Below, one piece after another: positions 34,836-42,092 of a stretch of DNA of 64,000 nt (the first letter of the stretch is position 1; each line of letters starts with the position of its first letter). The translations under genes were made by a program, and so were the position numbers. This DNA is from Enemella evansiae. GTDB taxonomy: Bacteria; Actinomycetota; Actinomycetes; Propionibacteriales; Propionibacteriaceae. Below the pieces are notes generated by a model. It did no database searches. It saw only the letters and a program-made list of their open reading frames with translations, and had not been told where the DNA came from. The stretch spans positions 62,001 through 126,000 of the forward strand of contig NZ_NMVP01000023.1 in the NCBI RefSeq assembly GCF_002250705.1. Reading direction: 5' to 3'.

Positions 34836-35752
34836 ACGAGAACGACGTGGAGCCTGACCCGGTCGACACCACGCGGGGCGCTCTCCTGGCGCGCCTGCCG
34901 GGACGCGCCCGGCCCCGGAAGCAGGCGCTCCAGGACTTCGAGGAGCACGTCGAGGCGCTCCGTCGCCGGTACAAGCCCGAATTCTGGCCGTTCTTCATCC
35001 CGGAGGCGACGGAAGCGTTCCGGTGGCGAGTGCAGCTGGAGTGCGGCTGCGTGCATGAGATCTTCTTGCGCGGCGCGGACGACTACCCGGACGGCCACGC
35101 CTGGCTCGACCCGATCACCCGGCATCCTCTGCCCGTCGGCGAGATCTGGTGTTCGGGCGACCACGGCGGAGTGGAGAAGGCCTACCGCGACGTCGTCGAG
35201 TGGATCGACTCGCGTATCAGGGAGTTCCCGCCGGACCCGGAGGAGTGCCCGCACGAGGGCGTGGACGCCGAGACCTGGGCGAGGATGCGGAACCCGGAGC
35301 CGCACTCCTCGGCGTTCTGGCGCGTCCGGCTCTCCTGCGGGCACGTCTGCGATCACGTCATCGCAGACGTTGAGTGGAAGCCTGAGCACGGACCGAGGCT
35401 GTGCACCGCGGAGCGCGCCGCCGAGATGCGTAGCGACTTCGAGAGCATGTGGTCCGTCGAGGGGCACACGGGATGGCCCGAGGAGGGCCCGGAGCGCGAC
35501 CACGTCCGCAAGATGCTCGATCTGCGGTGGCCACGACCCGAGCCGGAGCAGGAGTGCCGCACGTGCCGCTACGCCAGGCGCATCACCGGCTACCAGCGCG
35601 TCGGGTGGCTGGTCCCGAAGGAGCCGCCGGCCGCTCCGGGCGCGGATCCGGACGAGGGCTTGAAGCGCAGGAAGGCGGAGACCCGGCTCGCGAAGATCGA
35701 GGCCGAGGCGCAGCGCCTGCGCGAGCAGCTCGGCATGGCCTCGGACGAGTAG
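34832..35752 (+). CDS. Unknown Cys-rich island protein, C-terminal coiled coil
   Basis: I do not recognise this 306-residue protein. It has repeated LECGCVHEIFLRG / LSCGHVCDHVIAD units (residues about 70 and 170), which read as an internal duplication. It also has ECRTCRYARRITGY near 240 and a charged C-terminal helix ending KIEAEAQRLREQL. Its design resembles the first island gene at 23347. GTG 34832 forms a GTGA overlap with lsr2, so the two are translated together. Confidence 0.6.
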   Translation: MNENDVEPDPVDTTRGALLARLPGRARPRKQALQDFEEHVEALRRRYKPEFWPFFIPEATEAFRWRVQLECGCVHEIFLRGADDYPDGHAWLDPITRHPLPVGEIWCSGDHGGVEKAYRDVVEWIDSRIREFPPDPEECPHEGVDAETWARMRNPEPHSSAFWRVRLSCGHVCDHVIADVEWKPEHGPRLCTAERAAEMRSDFESMWSVEGHTGWPEEGPERDHVRKMLDLRWPRPEPEQECRTCRYARRITGYQRVGWLVPKEPPAAPGADPDEGLKRRKAETRLAKIEAEAQRLREQLGMASDE

Positions 35753-35790
35753 GAGCTCATCCGGCATAGGGGAACCTGCGGCTGGCCGAC

Positions 35791-35850
35791 CGCGAGAACG
35801 GCTTCCGGGGTCGCCGACCGCGGCGTGATCCCCGAAGAAAGTCTGCATGG
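35791..35850 (+). pseudogene. Frameshifted fragment of a second lsr2-like gene
   Basis: The text CGCGAGAACGGCTTC followed by TCGCCGACCGCGG and GTGATCCCCGAAGA mirrors the DNA-binding end of lsr2 at 34,740-34,795, with an inserted base between ENGF and VADRGVIPEE. No upstream dimerisation domain is visible. It is a decayed duplicate of the lsr2 3' end. Confidence 0.65.
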
Positions 35851-35913
35851 CTTGCCAGCGGACCGAAGTGCAGGAGGCGAAGTGGCACCGACGGGTCGAG
35901 TTCTTCCGACGCT

Positions 35914-36162
35914 GTGCCCTTCTCGTCGTTGTTCGTGCTCCCTGACTCGCTCGTTGACCTCCGCGGGCTGGCGACCGGCACCGTCGAGCTGCTGAACCGT
36001 CTGCTGTGGAATCCTTCGCGGCCGTTCGACCTCTCGGACGAGGCCCGGCTGCGCTCGATGATCCGCATCTTCCTGCGTGAGGCCCGTACCCAGGACGACC
36101 TGCGCGACTACGTCGACCGCGACAGCCTCGTGCGGCTCTGGACGGAGCTCGGCCTGCCGTAG
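35914..36162 (+). CDS. Small hypothetical protein
   Basis: A possible 82-residue protein (GTG start) with a plausible helical composition (VDLRGLATGTVELLNRLL, ARLRSMIRIFLREA, LVRLWTELGLP). There is no clear ribosome site or family match, and the surrounding segment contains decayed genes. It may itself be a fragment. Confidence 0.35.
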   Translation: MPFSSLFVLPDSLVDLRGLATGTVELLNRLLWNPSRPFDLSDEARLRSMIRIFLREARTQDDLRDYVDRDSLVRLWTELGLP

Positions 36163-36218
36163 CGCATCCAGCAGGCGTGGGAGGAGCGCTTCCCGTAGCT
36201 CACCGAGCAGCGACGAGG

Positions 36219-36563
36219 CTAGGCCCCGTCCGACTCCTGCAGTGAAGCGAGTGTCTCTGCGAGCAGTGGCTCGAGTGCCAGGATCGCCTCGCGCTCGTTG
36301 ATGTCCGGGTCGCGGCGGAGAGCCGCGATGCGCACTAGCAGATCGGAGGTGCTCCCGGCACTGAACTCCTCGGGAGCAACGCCGGTAGAAGCTGATGAGC
36401 TCGGCGCGGAGGCGATGCTGGCCACGCCTGTGAGGAAGCCGATGGCGCGCTCGTACGATGCCCCGCCGAGGTACATGCCCGGACGCTTGGCGATCGCCCG
36501 GGCGAGGTCCTCGGGCGGAGTCGACCACAGCGGCGCGGCCGCGGAGCGGTGATCACTGTCCAT
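36219..36563 (-). CDS. Small hypothetical protein
   Basis: A 114-residue frame from ATG 36563 (MDSDHRSAAAPLW). The stretch IAKRPGMYLGGASYERAIGFL recalls the RPGMYIG motif at the start of GyrB/Hsp90-type ATPase domains, but nothing else of that fold is present. The rest is Ser/Ala-rich then helical. Function is unknown. It marks the end of the mixed segment before the arsenic cluster; 36,681-36,862 shows no gene. Confidence 0.4.
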   Translation of the reverse strand: MDSDHRSAAAPLWSTPPEDLARAIAKRPGMYLGGASYERAIGFLTGVASIASAPSSSASTGVAPEEFSAGSTSDLLVRIAALRRDPDINEREAILALEPLLAETLASLQESDGA

Positions 36564-36862
36564 CACGGTCCCCCTCGTCCCGTCCAGATTGGAGCCGGCA
36601 TTTCCCGGTCTCGGCGGACGGCGATCTCCGCGGCGACCCGAGCGCCCGACTCGACGGCCTCGCACGGGCTCACCCTCCATGCCTCGATTTTACGGGAGCG
36701 CGCCGAATCAGCGCTTGGACTCGGAGGCCGACGAGCGTATCCAAGGCTCTGTGCACACGACTTGGTCTGCGACGGGCTGGCCGGCCATTTCGTGGCCGAA
36801 CCGGGGTCGGCGAATTAATTCGAGCAGTTCGGTTCCGACGGAATAAACCCGAGTGAAGACGC

Positions 36863-37381
36863 TCAATCGATGACCGGGAGTGTCCGTCTCTCGATCAGCA
36901 CGGTGTCCCGCCACTGGCCGGCGAGCGGCCCGCACGGCATCAGCCCGATGCGCTCGCGCCGGCCGACGACCCTGAAACCCGCGCGCCAGTGAAGCTTCAG
37001 GCTGGCGGCGTTCTCGGGGAAGACCGAGGACTGGACCGTCCAGACGCCCGAGCGGTCGGTGAGGGCGAGGAAGTCCCCGAGGAGCTGCGCCCCGACTCCG
37101 CGCCCGGCCGCGAGAGGGTCGACGTAGACCGAGTGCTCGACCACGCCCCGGTAGACGGGGCGGGCCGAGACGGGTCCGGCGGCGGCCCAGCCGAGCACAC
37201 TGTCGTCGGCGTCGACGGCGACGATCATGAGGTCGTGGCGCTTGCCGGCGGCGAACGCTTCCCAGTCCGGCGGTGGCTGCGGCTCGAAGGTGGCGTGCCC
37301 GGTCGCGATGCCCGCGCGGTAGATCGCCTCGACGGCGGGCCAGTCAGCCGGCGTCATGGGCCTGGTCGTCAACATTCCCAT
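36863..37381 (-). CDS. arsN: GNAT acetyltransferase, ArsN/PAT-like
   Basis: The 172-residue protein resembles the phosphinothricin/arsinothricin N-acetyltransferase group: TTRPMTPADWPAVEAIYRAG, HATFEPQPPPDWE, EHSVYVDPLAAGRGVGAQLL (acetyl-CoA loop) and SSVFPENAASLKLHWRAGFR. Members detoxify glutamate analogues by N-acetylation. Its place directly after arsR (TGATG overlap) in an arsenic cluster supports the ArsN role against the arsenical arsinothricin. Activity toward phosphinothricin alone is the alternative. Confidence 0.75.
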   Translation of the reverse strand: MGMLTTRPMTPADWPAVEAIYRAGIATGHATFEPQPPPDWEAFAAGKRHDLMIVAVDADDSVLGWAAAGPVSARPVYRGVVEHSVYVDPLAAGRGVGAQLLGDFLALTDRSGVWTVQSSVFPENAASLKLHWRAGFRVVGRRERIGLMPCGPLAGQWRDTVLIERRTLPVID

Positions 37382-37731
37382 CAGGCGATGAGGGCCTTGG
37401 CGGCGGATGCGAGGGTGTCGATGGTGGGTCGGTAGTAGGCCCAGCGCCCGCGCTGCTCGCGCTCGACGAGCCCGGCCTCGACGAGCAGCTTCATGTGGTG
37501 GGAGACGGTGGGCTGGGAGAGGCCGACGGGCTCGGTGAGGTCGCATACGCACATCTCGCCGTCGCTGCTGCCGGCGATCATCGCCATGAGCTTGACCCGG
37601 GTGGGGTCGCCGAGGGCCTTGAACACCTTCGCCAGGTCGTGGGCGACCGCGTCGTCGATCGTTTCGCCGAGGACGCAGCAGGGCGCGATGTCGGTCGTGA
37701 CGGGGGCCTCAAGGGAGGGAGTGGTGCTCAT
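37381..37731 (-). CDS. arsR: ArsR repressor, CVCDL type
   Basis: The 116-residue SmtB/ArsR repressor has the arsenite-binding C61-V-C63-DL at the start of the recognition region, then GLSQPTVSHHMKLLVEAGLV and REQRGRWAYYRP. An extra Cys pair at 18-19 (APCCVLGE) may complete a three-Cys arsenite site, as in actinobacterial ArsR. ATG 37731 is preceded by GGAG. It is divergent from the flavoprotein operon over a long palindrome and presumably represses both directions until arsenite binds. Confidence 0.88.
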   Translation of the reverse strand: MSTTPSLEAPVTTDIAPCCVLGETIDDAVAHDLAKVFKALGDPTRVKLMAMIAGSSDGEMCVCDLTEPVGLSQPTVSHHMKLLVEAGLVEREQRGRWAYYRPTIDTLASAAKALIA

Positions 37732-37740
37732 GCCTCCATT

Positions 37741-37778
37741 CTGCCTCACGTATTGACATCTGTCGATACGTGAGGCAG
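37741..37778. promoter_or_regulatory. ArsR operator within a 13-bp-arm inverted repeat
   Basis: CTGCCTCACGTAT (37741-37753) and ATACGTGAGGCAG (37766-37778) are perfect inverted arms. The centre, TATTGACA-TC-TGTCGATA (37751-37768), is an ArsR-type dyad. A further CGTCAATACG lies near 37798. It separates the divergent arsR-arsN and flavoprotein operons. Confidence 0.8.
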
Positions 37779-37817
37779 GCTCGACTCATCGAAGAACGTC
37801 AATACGTGGAGGTTGAA

Positions 37818-39134
37818 GTGAATCCCGTCGTCGTCATCGGGGCCGGTCCGCAGGGTCTGGCCGCCGCCGCACATCTGCTCGAGCGCGGGCTGAAGCCGCT
37901 GGTCCTGGAGTCGGGCGACGGCCCGGCCTCGGCGGTCGCGGAGTGGGGTCATGTGCGCCTGTTCTCGCAGTGGTCGGAGCTCGTGGACCCGGCGGCCCGC
38001 CGCCTGCTCGAGTCGTCCGGCTGGACCGCGCCGGAGACCGGCTACCCGACCGGCGCGCAGTGGGTCGAGGGCTATCTCGCCCCGCTCGCGCAGGCGCTGG
38101 GCGACCGCGTCCGGTACGGCTGGCGCGTGGTCGGGGTGGGCAGGAAGGGTCGCGATCTCTCGGTCGACGCGGGTCGCGCCGAGCGGCCGTTCGTCGTTCA
38201 CGTCCGGCGCGCCGACGAGGGCGAGGAGCGGTTGGAGGCCCGTGCGGTGATCGATGCCTCGGGCACCTGGCGGGCCCCGAGCTCAGCGGGCGCGGACGGC
38301 CTGCCTGCGCTGGGCGAGCTCGCCGCGGTCGACGCGGGCCTGCTGGGCCACCGCACGCCGAGCCGCGAGGAGGCGGCGTCGCTGGCGGGGCGGCACGTGG
38401 TGGTCGTCGGCAGCGGCCACTCGGCGGCGACCGTGATCGGGGACCTGGCGACGGTCGTGCGCCGTGAACCCGCCACCCGGGTGACCTGGGCGCTGCGCCG
38501 CGGCGCGGTCGGCAACGCCTTCGGCGGCGGGGTCGCCGACGAGCTGCCCGAGCGCGGGGCCTTGGGGCAGCGGGCGAGGAGGGCCGTCGAGGACGGCCTC
38601 GTCGACCTGGTCACTGGGTTTCGCACCGAAGAAGTCGTCGTCGAGGACGGCCAGGCGGTCCTGGTGGCCGAGGACGGCCGCCGGCTCGCTCCCGCTGACC
38701 GGGTGGTGGTCGCGACCGGGTTCCGCCCGGACCTGTCGTTCCTGTCCGAGGTGCGCCTCGACCTGGATGTGCGGCTGCAGGCTCCGGCGAAGCTCGCCGC
38801 CGAGGTCGACCCGAATGTCCACTCCTGCGGCTCGATGCGGGCCACGGGTGCGGCCGACCTCGAACACCCCGAGCCGGACTTGTACATCGTCGGGGCGAAG
38901 TCCTACGGCCGGGCACCGACGTTCCTGGCGATGACGGGCTATGAGCAGGTCCGTAGCGTGGTCGCCGAGCTCGCCGGCGACCACGAGGCGGCGTCGCGGG
39001 TGGACCTGGAGCTGCCCGACACCGGGGTGTGCGGCGGGTCGGGCCTGTTCGACGCGCCCGAGGCGGCGTCGTCGGGCGGCTGCTGCGCGCCCGCGCCGCA
39101 GCTGATCCAGCTCGGTGCGAGGACAGCGGGATGA
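37818..39134 (+). CDS. FAD/NAD(P)-binding flavoprotein of the ars operon
   Basis: The 438-residue protein has an N-terminal Rossmann fold (VVVIGAGPQGLAAAAHLLERG), a second one (HVVVVGSGHSAATVIGDLA) and ATGFRPD near the C-terminus, the plan of flavin monooxygenase-like oxidoreductases. It ends with SSGGCCAPAP, a vicinal Cys pair that could bind As(III) or serve as a redox pair. GGAGG precedes GTG 37818. It is the first gene of an ArsR-controlled operon. Related genes occur in actinobacterial ars clusters; the reaction is not established. Confidence 0.75.
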   Translation: MNPVVVIGAGPQGLAAAAHLLERGLKPLVLESGDGPASAVAEWGHVRLFSQWSELVDPAARRLLESSGWTAPETGYPTGAQWVEGYLAPLAQALGDRVRYGWRVVGVGRKGRDLSVDAGRAERPFVVHVRRADEGEERLEARAVIDASGTWRAPSSAGADGLPALGELAAVDAGLLGHRTPSREEAASLAGRHVVVVGSGHSAATVIGDLATVVRREPATRVTWALRRGAVGNAFGGGVADELPERGALGQRARRAVEDGLVDLVTGFRTEEVVVEDGQAVLVAEDGRRLAPADRVVVATGFRPDLSFLSEVRLDLDVRLQAPAKLAAEVDPNVHSCGSMRATGAADLEHPEPDLYIVGAKSYGRAPTFLAMTGYEQVRSVVAELAGDHEAASRVDLELPDTGVCGGSGLFDAPEAASSGGCCAPAPQLIQLGARTAG

Positions 39135-40195
39135 GCCGCGGCCGACTGATCATCGTCGGCGGGGGGCAGTCCGGGCTCGCCGCCGCCCGCGCCTGGCGGG
39201 AGAAGGGCTGGGAGCCGGTGGTCCTCGAGGCAGGGCAGGAGCCGGTCGGGTCCTGGCCCCGGTACTACGACAGTCTGCACCTGTTCTCCCCGCGCCGCTT
39301 CAGCGCCTTCCCGGGCCACTCGTTCCCCGGGGATCCGGACGGCTACCCGGGCCGCGACGAGGTCGTCGACTACCTCCGTGGCTACGCCCGCAGTCTTGAT
39401 GTCGAGTTCCGCACCGGTGCCCGGGTCGTCGACGTGGCCGCGGACGGTCCCTCGTTCGCGGTCGACCTCGCCGACGGCAGCGGTCTGGTCGGGGACGCGC
39501 TGGTCGCCGCGTCGGGCTCGTTCGGCAACCCGCACGTGCCGACGATGCCCGGCCTGGAGGCCTTCGGCGGCAGCGTCTTGCACGTCGCCGGCTACCGGTC
39601 ACCGGAGGACTTCTCCGGTCAGCGGGTCGTGGTCGTCGGGGCGGGCAACTCCGCGGTCCAGGTCGCCCACGAGCTGGCCGAGCACGCCAAGACCTCGCTG
39701 GCGGTGCGGGACCGGGTCCGGTTCGCGCCCCAGGTCATCGCCGGCAGGGATCTGCACTGGTGGCTGAGGGTCTCCCGCGCCGACCTCCTGCCGCCGTCGG
39801 TCCTCGAGCGGCTCGTCACCGGCACCCCGGTCATCGATGCCGGCAAGTACCAGAAGGCGCTGGAGGCCGGACGGCCCGACCAGCGGCCCATGTTCACCGC
39901 GTTCACCCCCGACGGTGTGGTGTGGCCGGATGGCTCGCGGGAGCGGATCGACGCGGTGGTCTTCGCGACCGGCTACCGGCCGCACCTGCCGTACCTGCGC
40001 TCCCTCGGGGTCCTCGACGGCTCCGGGTCGCCGAAGCACGAGCGCGGCGTGGCGACCGGGCTGTCCGGGGTGGGCTTCCTCGGCCTGGAGTTCCAGCGCT
40101 CGTTCTCCTCCAACACGCTGCGCGGGGTGCACCGCGACGCCGACTACGTCGTCGGCGCTCTCGCCAGGCAGGCGCGGGGTGCCGCCGTTGCCTGA
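39131..40195 (+). CDS. arsO: ArsO-like flavin-binding monooxygenase
   Basis: The 354-residue protein shows the flavin-containing monooxygenase layout: LIIVGGGQSGLAAARAWREKG, FPGHSFPGDPDGYPGRDEVVDYL, VVVVGAGNSAVQVAHELAEH and FATGYRPHLPYL. It matches the ArsO genes I recall from Streptomyces ars clusters (arsR-B-O-C-T). The ATG overlaps the preceding stop (ATGA). It probably acts on arsenite or an organoarsenical, but its true substrate is unresolved in the literature I know. Confidence 0.78.
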   Translation: MSRGRLIIVGGGQSGLAAARAWREKGWEPVVLEAGQEPVGSWPRYYDSLHLFSPRRFSAFPGHSFPGDPDGYPGRDEVVDYLRGYARSLDVEFRTGARVVDVAADGPSFAVDLADGSGLVGDALVAASGSFGNPHVPTMPGLEAFGGSVLHVAGYRSPEDFSGQRVVVVGAGNSAVQVAHELAEHAKTSLAVRDRVRFAPQVIAGRDLHWWLRVSRADLLPPSVLERLVTGTPVIDAGKYQKALEAGRPDQRPMFTAFTPDGVVWPDGSRERIDAVVFATGYRPHLPYLRSLGVLDGSGSPKHERGVATGLSGVGFLGLEFQRSFSSNTLRGVHRDADYVVGALARQARGAAVA

Positions 40196-40460
40196 GTCTG
40201 CGACGCGCCCTTCCCTGGGCACGGTGCTTGCGGCGCTGTGCGTGACCGAGATCGTCTCCTGGGGACTGCTGTACTACGCGTTCCCGGTGCTCGCCCCGCG
40301 GATCGGTGACTGCGAGCACGCTCGCCTGGCCGCGGTGCCGAGATCGGGCGCGGGAATCGAGACGCTGCTGCAGGTGAACGCGATCACCGACCGCTGGGGG
40401 CCTGCGACTGCGGCCACCTCTGCGCAGCCATCGGGAGGCTCGGTTTCGAGTGCGGCTTCT
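40179..40460 (+). pseudogene. Remnant of an MFS transporter gene
   Basis: From GTG 40179 (or TTG 40188) the frame encodes an intact MFS first helix, LGTVLAALCVTEIVSWGLLYYAFPVLAP, interrupted shortly after by unrelated text. A short later stretch (VNAITDRWGP, then GHLCAAIG in another frame) looks like an internal MFS segment. A full transporter is about 400 residues, so most of the gene is deleted. It overlapped arsO and was the operon's third gene. Confidence 0.65.
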
Positions 40461-40473
40461 GGGCCCCCGAGGC

Positions 40474-40505
40474 TTGACTTTGGAGTCAGGTCCAAGGTTT
40501 ACGCT
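40474..40505 (+). promoter_or_regulatory. MerR-type promoter with long spacer
   Basis: TTGACT (40474-40479) and TACGCT (40500-40505) are 20 bp apart, longer than the usual 17. Between them TTGGA-GTCAGG-TCCAA (40480-40495) is a perfect dyad. This is the classical architecture for activation by MerR-family regulators and lies just upstream of the merR-like gene. Confidence 0.78.
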
Positions 40506-40511
40506 CAAGGC

Positions 40512-40988
40512 ATGAGCATCACCACGCGGCAGGCGGGCCGGGCCACTGCCGTGCAGGGCGGGCGCGGCCTGCGGGTGTCCGAACTGGCCGCCAGCGCTGG
40601 GGTGTCGTCGGACACCGTGCGGTTCTACGAGCGTGAAGGGCTGCTGCCCGCTCCGGCACGGACCGCGGCGGGTTATCGACAGTACGAGGGGTCGGCGGTC
40701 GAGCGGCTGTTGTTCATCCAGGGCTGCCAGCGACTGGGTCTGCGGCTGAAGGAGATTGCCGACCTGCTCGCGATCAGGGACACGGGCTCGTGCCCCTGCG
40801 AGCCTGCCGCTGAGCTCCTGCACCGCAGGATCGCCGAGGTCGATGCCGAGATCGCCGCTCTCGCGGCGCTGCGACGCCAGATGCAGGAGATGGCTGCGGC
40901 GCTGCCCGGAGAGGACTGCGCTCCGCCCGCGCCGGGCACCAGCTGGTGCCCGCCTGGCGAAGCGCTCCAGAGCGTCGAGGGGAGGTGA
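40512..40988 (+). CDS. MerR-family metal-responsive regulator
   Basis: The 158-residue protein has the MerR N-terminal winged helix (LRVSELAASAGVSSDTVRFYEREGLL, RTAAGYRQYE), a dimerisation helix, and metal-site Cys residues (GSCPCEPAAELL near 98, EDCAPP and SWCPP near the C-terminus). The CPCE arrangement fits thiophilic or divalent metal sensors. It is followed two bases later by a Cys-rich peptide gene. It should activate its own promoter (40474-40505), so the peptide is a probable target. The metal is unknown; arsenic, mercury, cadmium and copper are all possible. Confidence 0.85.
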   Translation: MSITTRQAGRATAVQGGRGLRVSELAASAGVSSDTVRFYEREGLLPAPARTAAGYRQYEGSAVERLLFIQGCQRLGLRLKEIADLLAIRDTGSCPCEPAAELLHRRIAEVDAEIAALAALRRQMQEMAAALPGEDCAPPAPGTSWCPPGEALQSVEGR

Positions 40989-40989
40989 C

Positions 40990-41094
40990 ATGACCATGCT
41001 GACCGACACTGTTCTCGAGATCAGGGCCGACGGGTGCTGCTGCGACGACCCGTCCTGCCCGCCCGACTGCGGTTGCGGATGCGACTGCTGCTGA
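40990..41094 (+). CDS. 34-residue Cys-rich metallothionein-like peptide
   Basis: ATG 40990 follows GGAGG that overlaps the merR stop, with good spacing. The 34-residue peptide has nine Cys, all in its last 20 residues: GCCCDD, SCPPDC, GCGCDCC. The N-terminal half (TMLTDTVLEIRADG) is ordinary. The composition points to tight binding of soft metals, like a bacterial metallothionein or metal chaperone. I recognise no named family. Coupling to merR implies metal induction. Confidence 0.75.
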   Translation: MTMLTDTVLEIRADGCCCDDPSCPPDCGCGCDCC

Positions 41095-41103
41095 TGCGAT
41101 CGT

Positions 41104-41162
41104 CCCTCCCTGTGCTAGCCGGGGAGGGCGTCGCCCTTGCGCAGGGTCAGCGCCGCGCTGAC
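41104..41162. terminator. Two hairpins between convergent operons
   Basis: CCCTCCC (41104-41110) pairs with GGGAGGG (41122-41128), and GTCAGCG-CCG-CGCTGAC (41146-41162) is a second stem. They lie between the merR/peptide operon and the arsC operon and probably end both. No gene is visible in 41,095-41,216. Confidence 0.55.
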
Positions 41163-41216
41163 GAGAAGCGGCGTCGAGCTGCTCGACTGTCGCCGCGGGT
41201 TCAGTAAGCAGCTCAG

Positions 41217-42077
41217 TCAGTCGACCAGTTCAAACTCCGAGGCGAGGGAGCGGACCTTCTCGGCCAGTTCGTCGCGGATCATGCGCATCCGCTCCTCGCC
41301 GTCGATCCCGCGGCCCGAGGGCTCGTCGATCGTCCACGTCTCGATGGTGCCGGTCATCCCCTGTGCGGGCTCGATGACGGCCTCGTCGCCGATGACGATG
41401 ACGCGGTCGACGGTGCGCAGCAGGGCGGGGTCGATCGGCTTGGGGTGCTCGTCGGCCATGCTCGCGCCAACCTCGGCGACCGAGGCGGCGGATAGCGCGT
41501 TGAGCGACGACCCGGGGGCTGTGCCCGCGGAGTGGACCTCGACGGCGTCGCCGACGATCTGGCGCATGAGGGCGGCGGCCATCTGCGACTTCCCGCCGTT
41601 CTTGACGCAGACGAACAGTACCGACGGCGCGTGGTCGGACGCCTGTTCGGCGTCGGCGGGCGCGAGCAGTTCGTCGACCAGCCTCTCGATGCGGGCGCGG
41701 ATCTCGTCGCGGATGGGGCGTACGGCGTCGATTCCCTGGCCGGCGGGGTCGTCGAGGGTCCAGTCCTCGTAGCGCTTGCCGGGGTAGAAGGGGCAGGTGT
41801 CGCCGCAGCCCATGGTGATCACGACGTCGGAGTCCTGCACCGCTTCGGTGGTGAGGATCTTGGGCTGCTCGGCGGCGATGTCGATGCCCTCCTCGAGCAT
41901 CGCTTCGACGGCGACCGGGTTGATCTGGTCGGCGGGCGTCGAGCCCGCCGATCTGACCTCGATGCGGTCACCGGCCAGGTGGCGCAGGAAGCCGGCGGCC
42001 ATCTGGGAGCGGCCGGCGTTGTGGACGCACACGAAGAGCACGGAAGGCTTCGGTGCGGAGGGATTCTGTTCAGGCAT
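41217..42077 (-). CDS. arsC: Tandem arsenate reductase: two different ArsC domains fused
   Basis: The 286-residue protein joins two low-molecular-weight-phosphatase-fold ArsC domains. Domain 1 (about 12-138) has C17-x5-R23 (VLFVCVHNAGRSQMA) and C91-GDT-C95, the three-Cys set of relay-type reductases. Domain 2 (about 152-286) has VLFVCVKNGGKSQMA, with C157 and Lys163 in place of Arg. That matches the mycothiol-dependent arsenate reductase of Corynebacterium as I remember it. The fusion would place two reducing routes in one protein. It lies 15 bp after the ArsR-ArsC fusion gene in the same operon. Confidence 0.88.
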   Translation of the reverse strand: MPEQNPSAPKPSVLFVCVHNAGRSQMAAGFLRHLAGDRIEVRSAGSTPADQINPVAVEAMLEEGIDIAAEQPKILTTEAVQDSDVVITMGCGDTCPFYPGKRYEDWTLDDPAGQGIDAVRPIRDEIRARIERLVDELLAPADAEQASDHAPSVLFVCVKNGGKSQMAAALMRQIVGDAVEVHSAGTAPGSSLNALSAASVAEVGASMADEHPKPIDPALLRTVDRVIVIGDEAVIEPAQGMTGTIETWTIDEPSGRGIDGEERMRMIRDELAEKVRSLASEFELVD

Positions 42078-42092
42078 TTTCGATGTTTTCTT

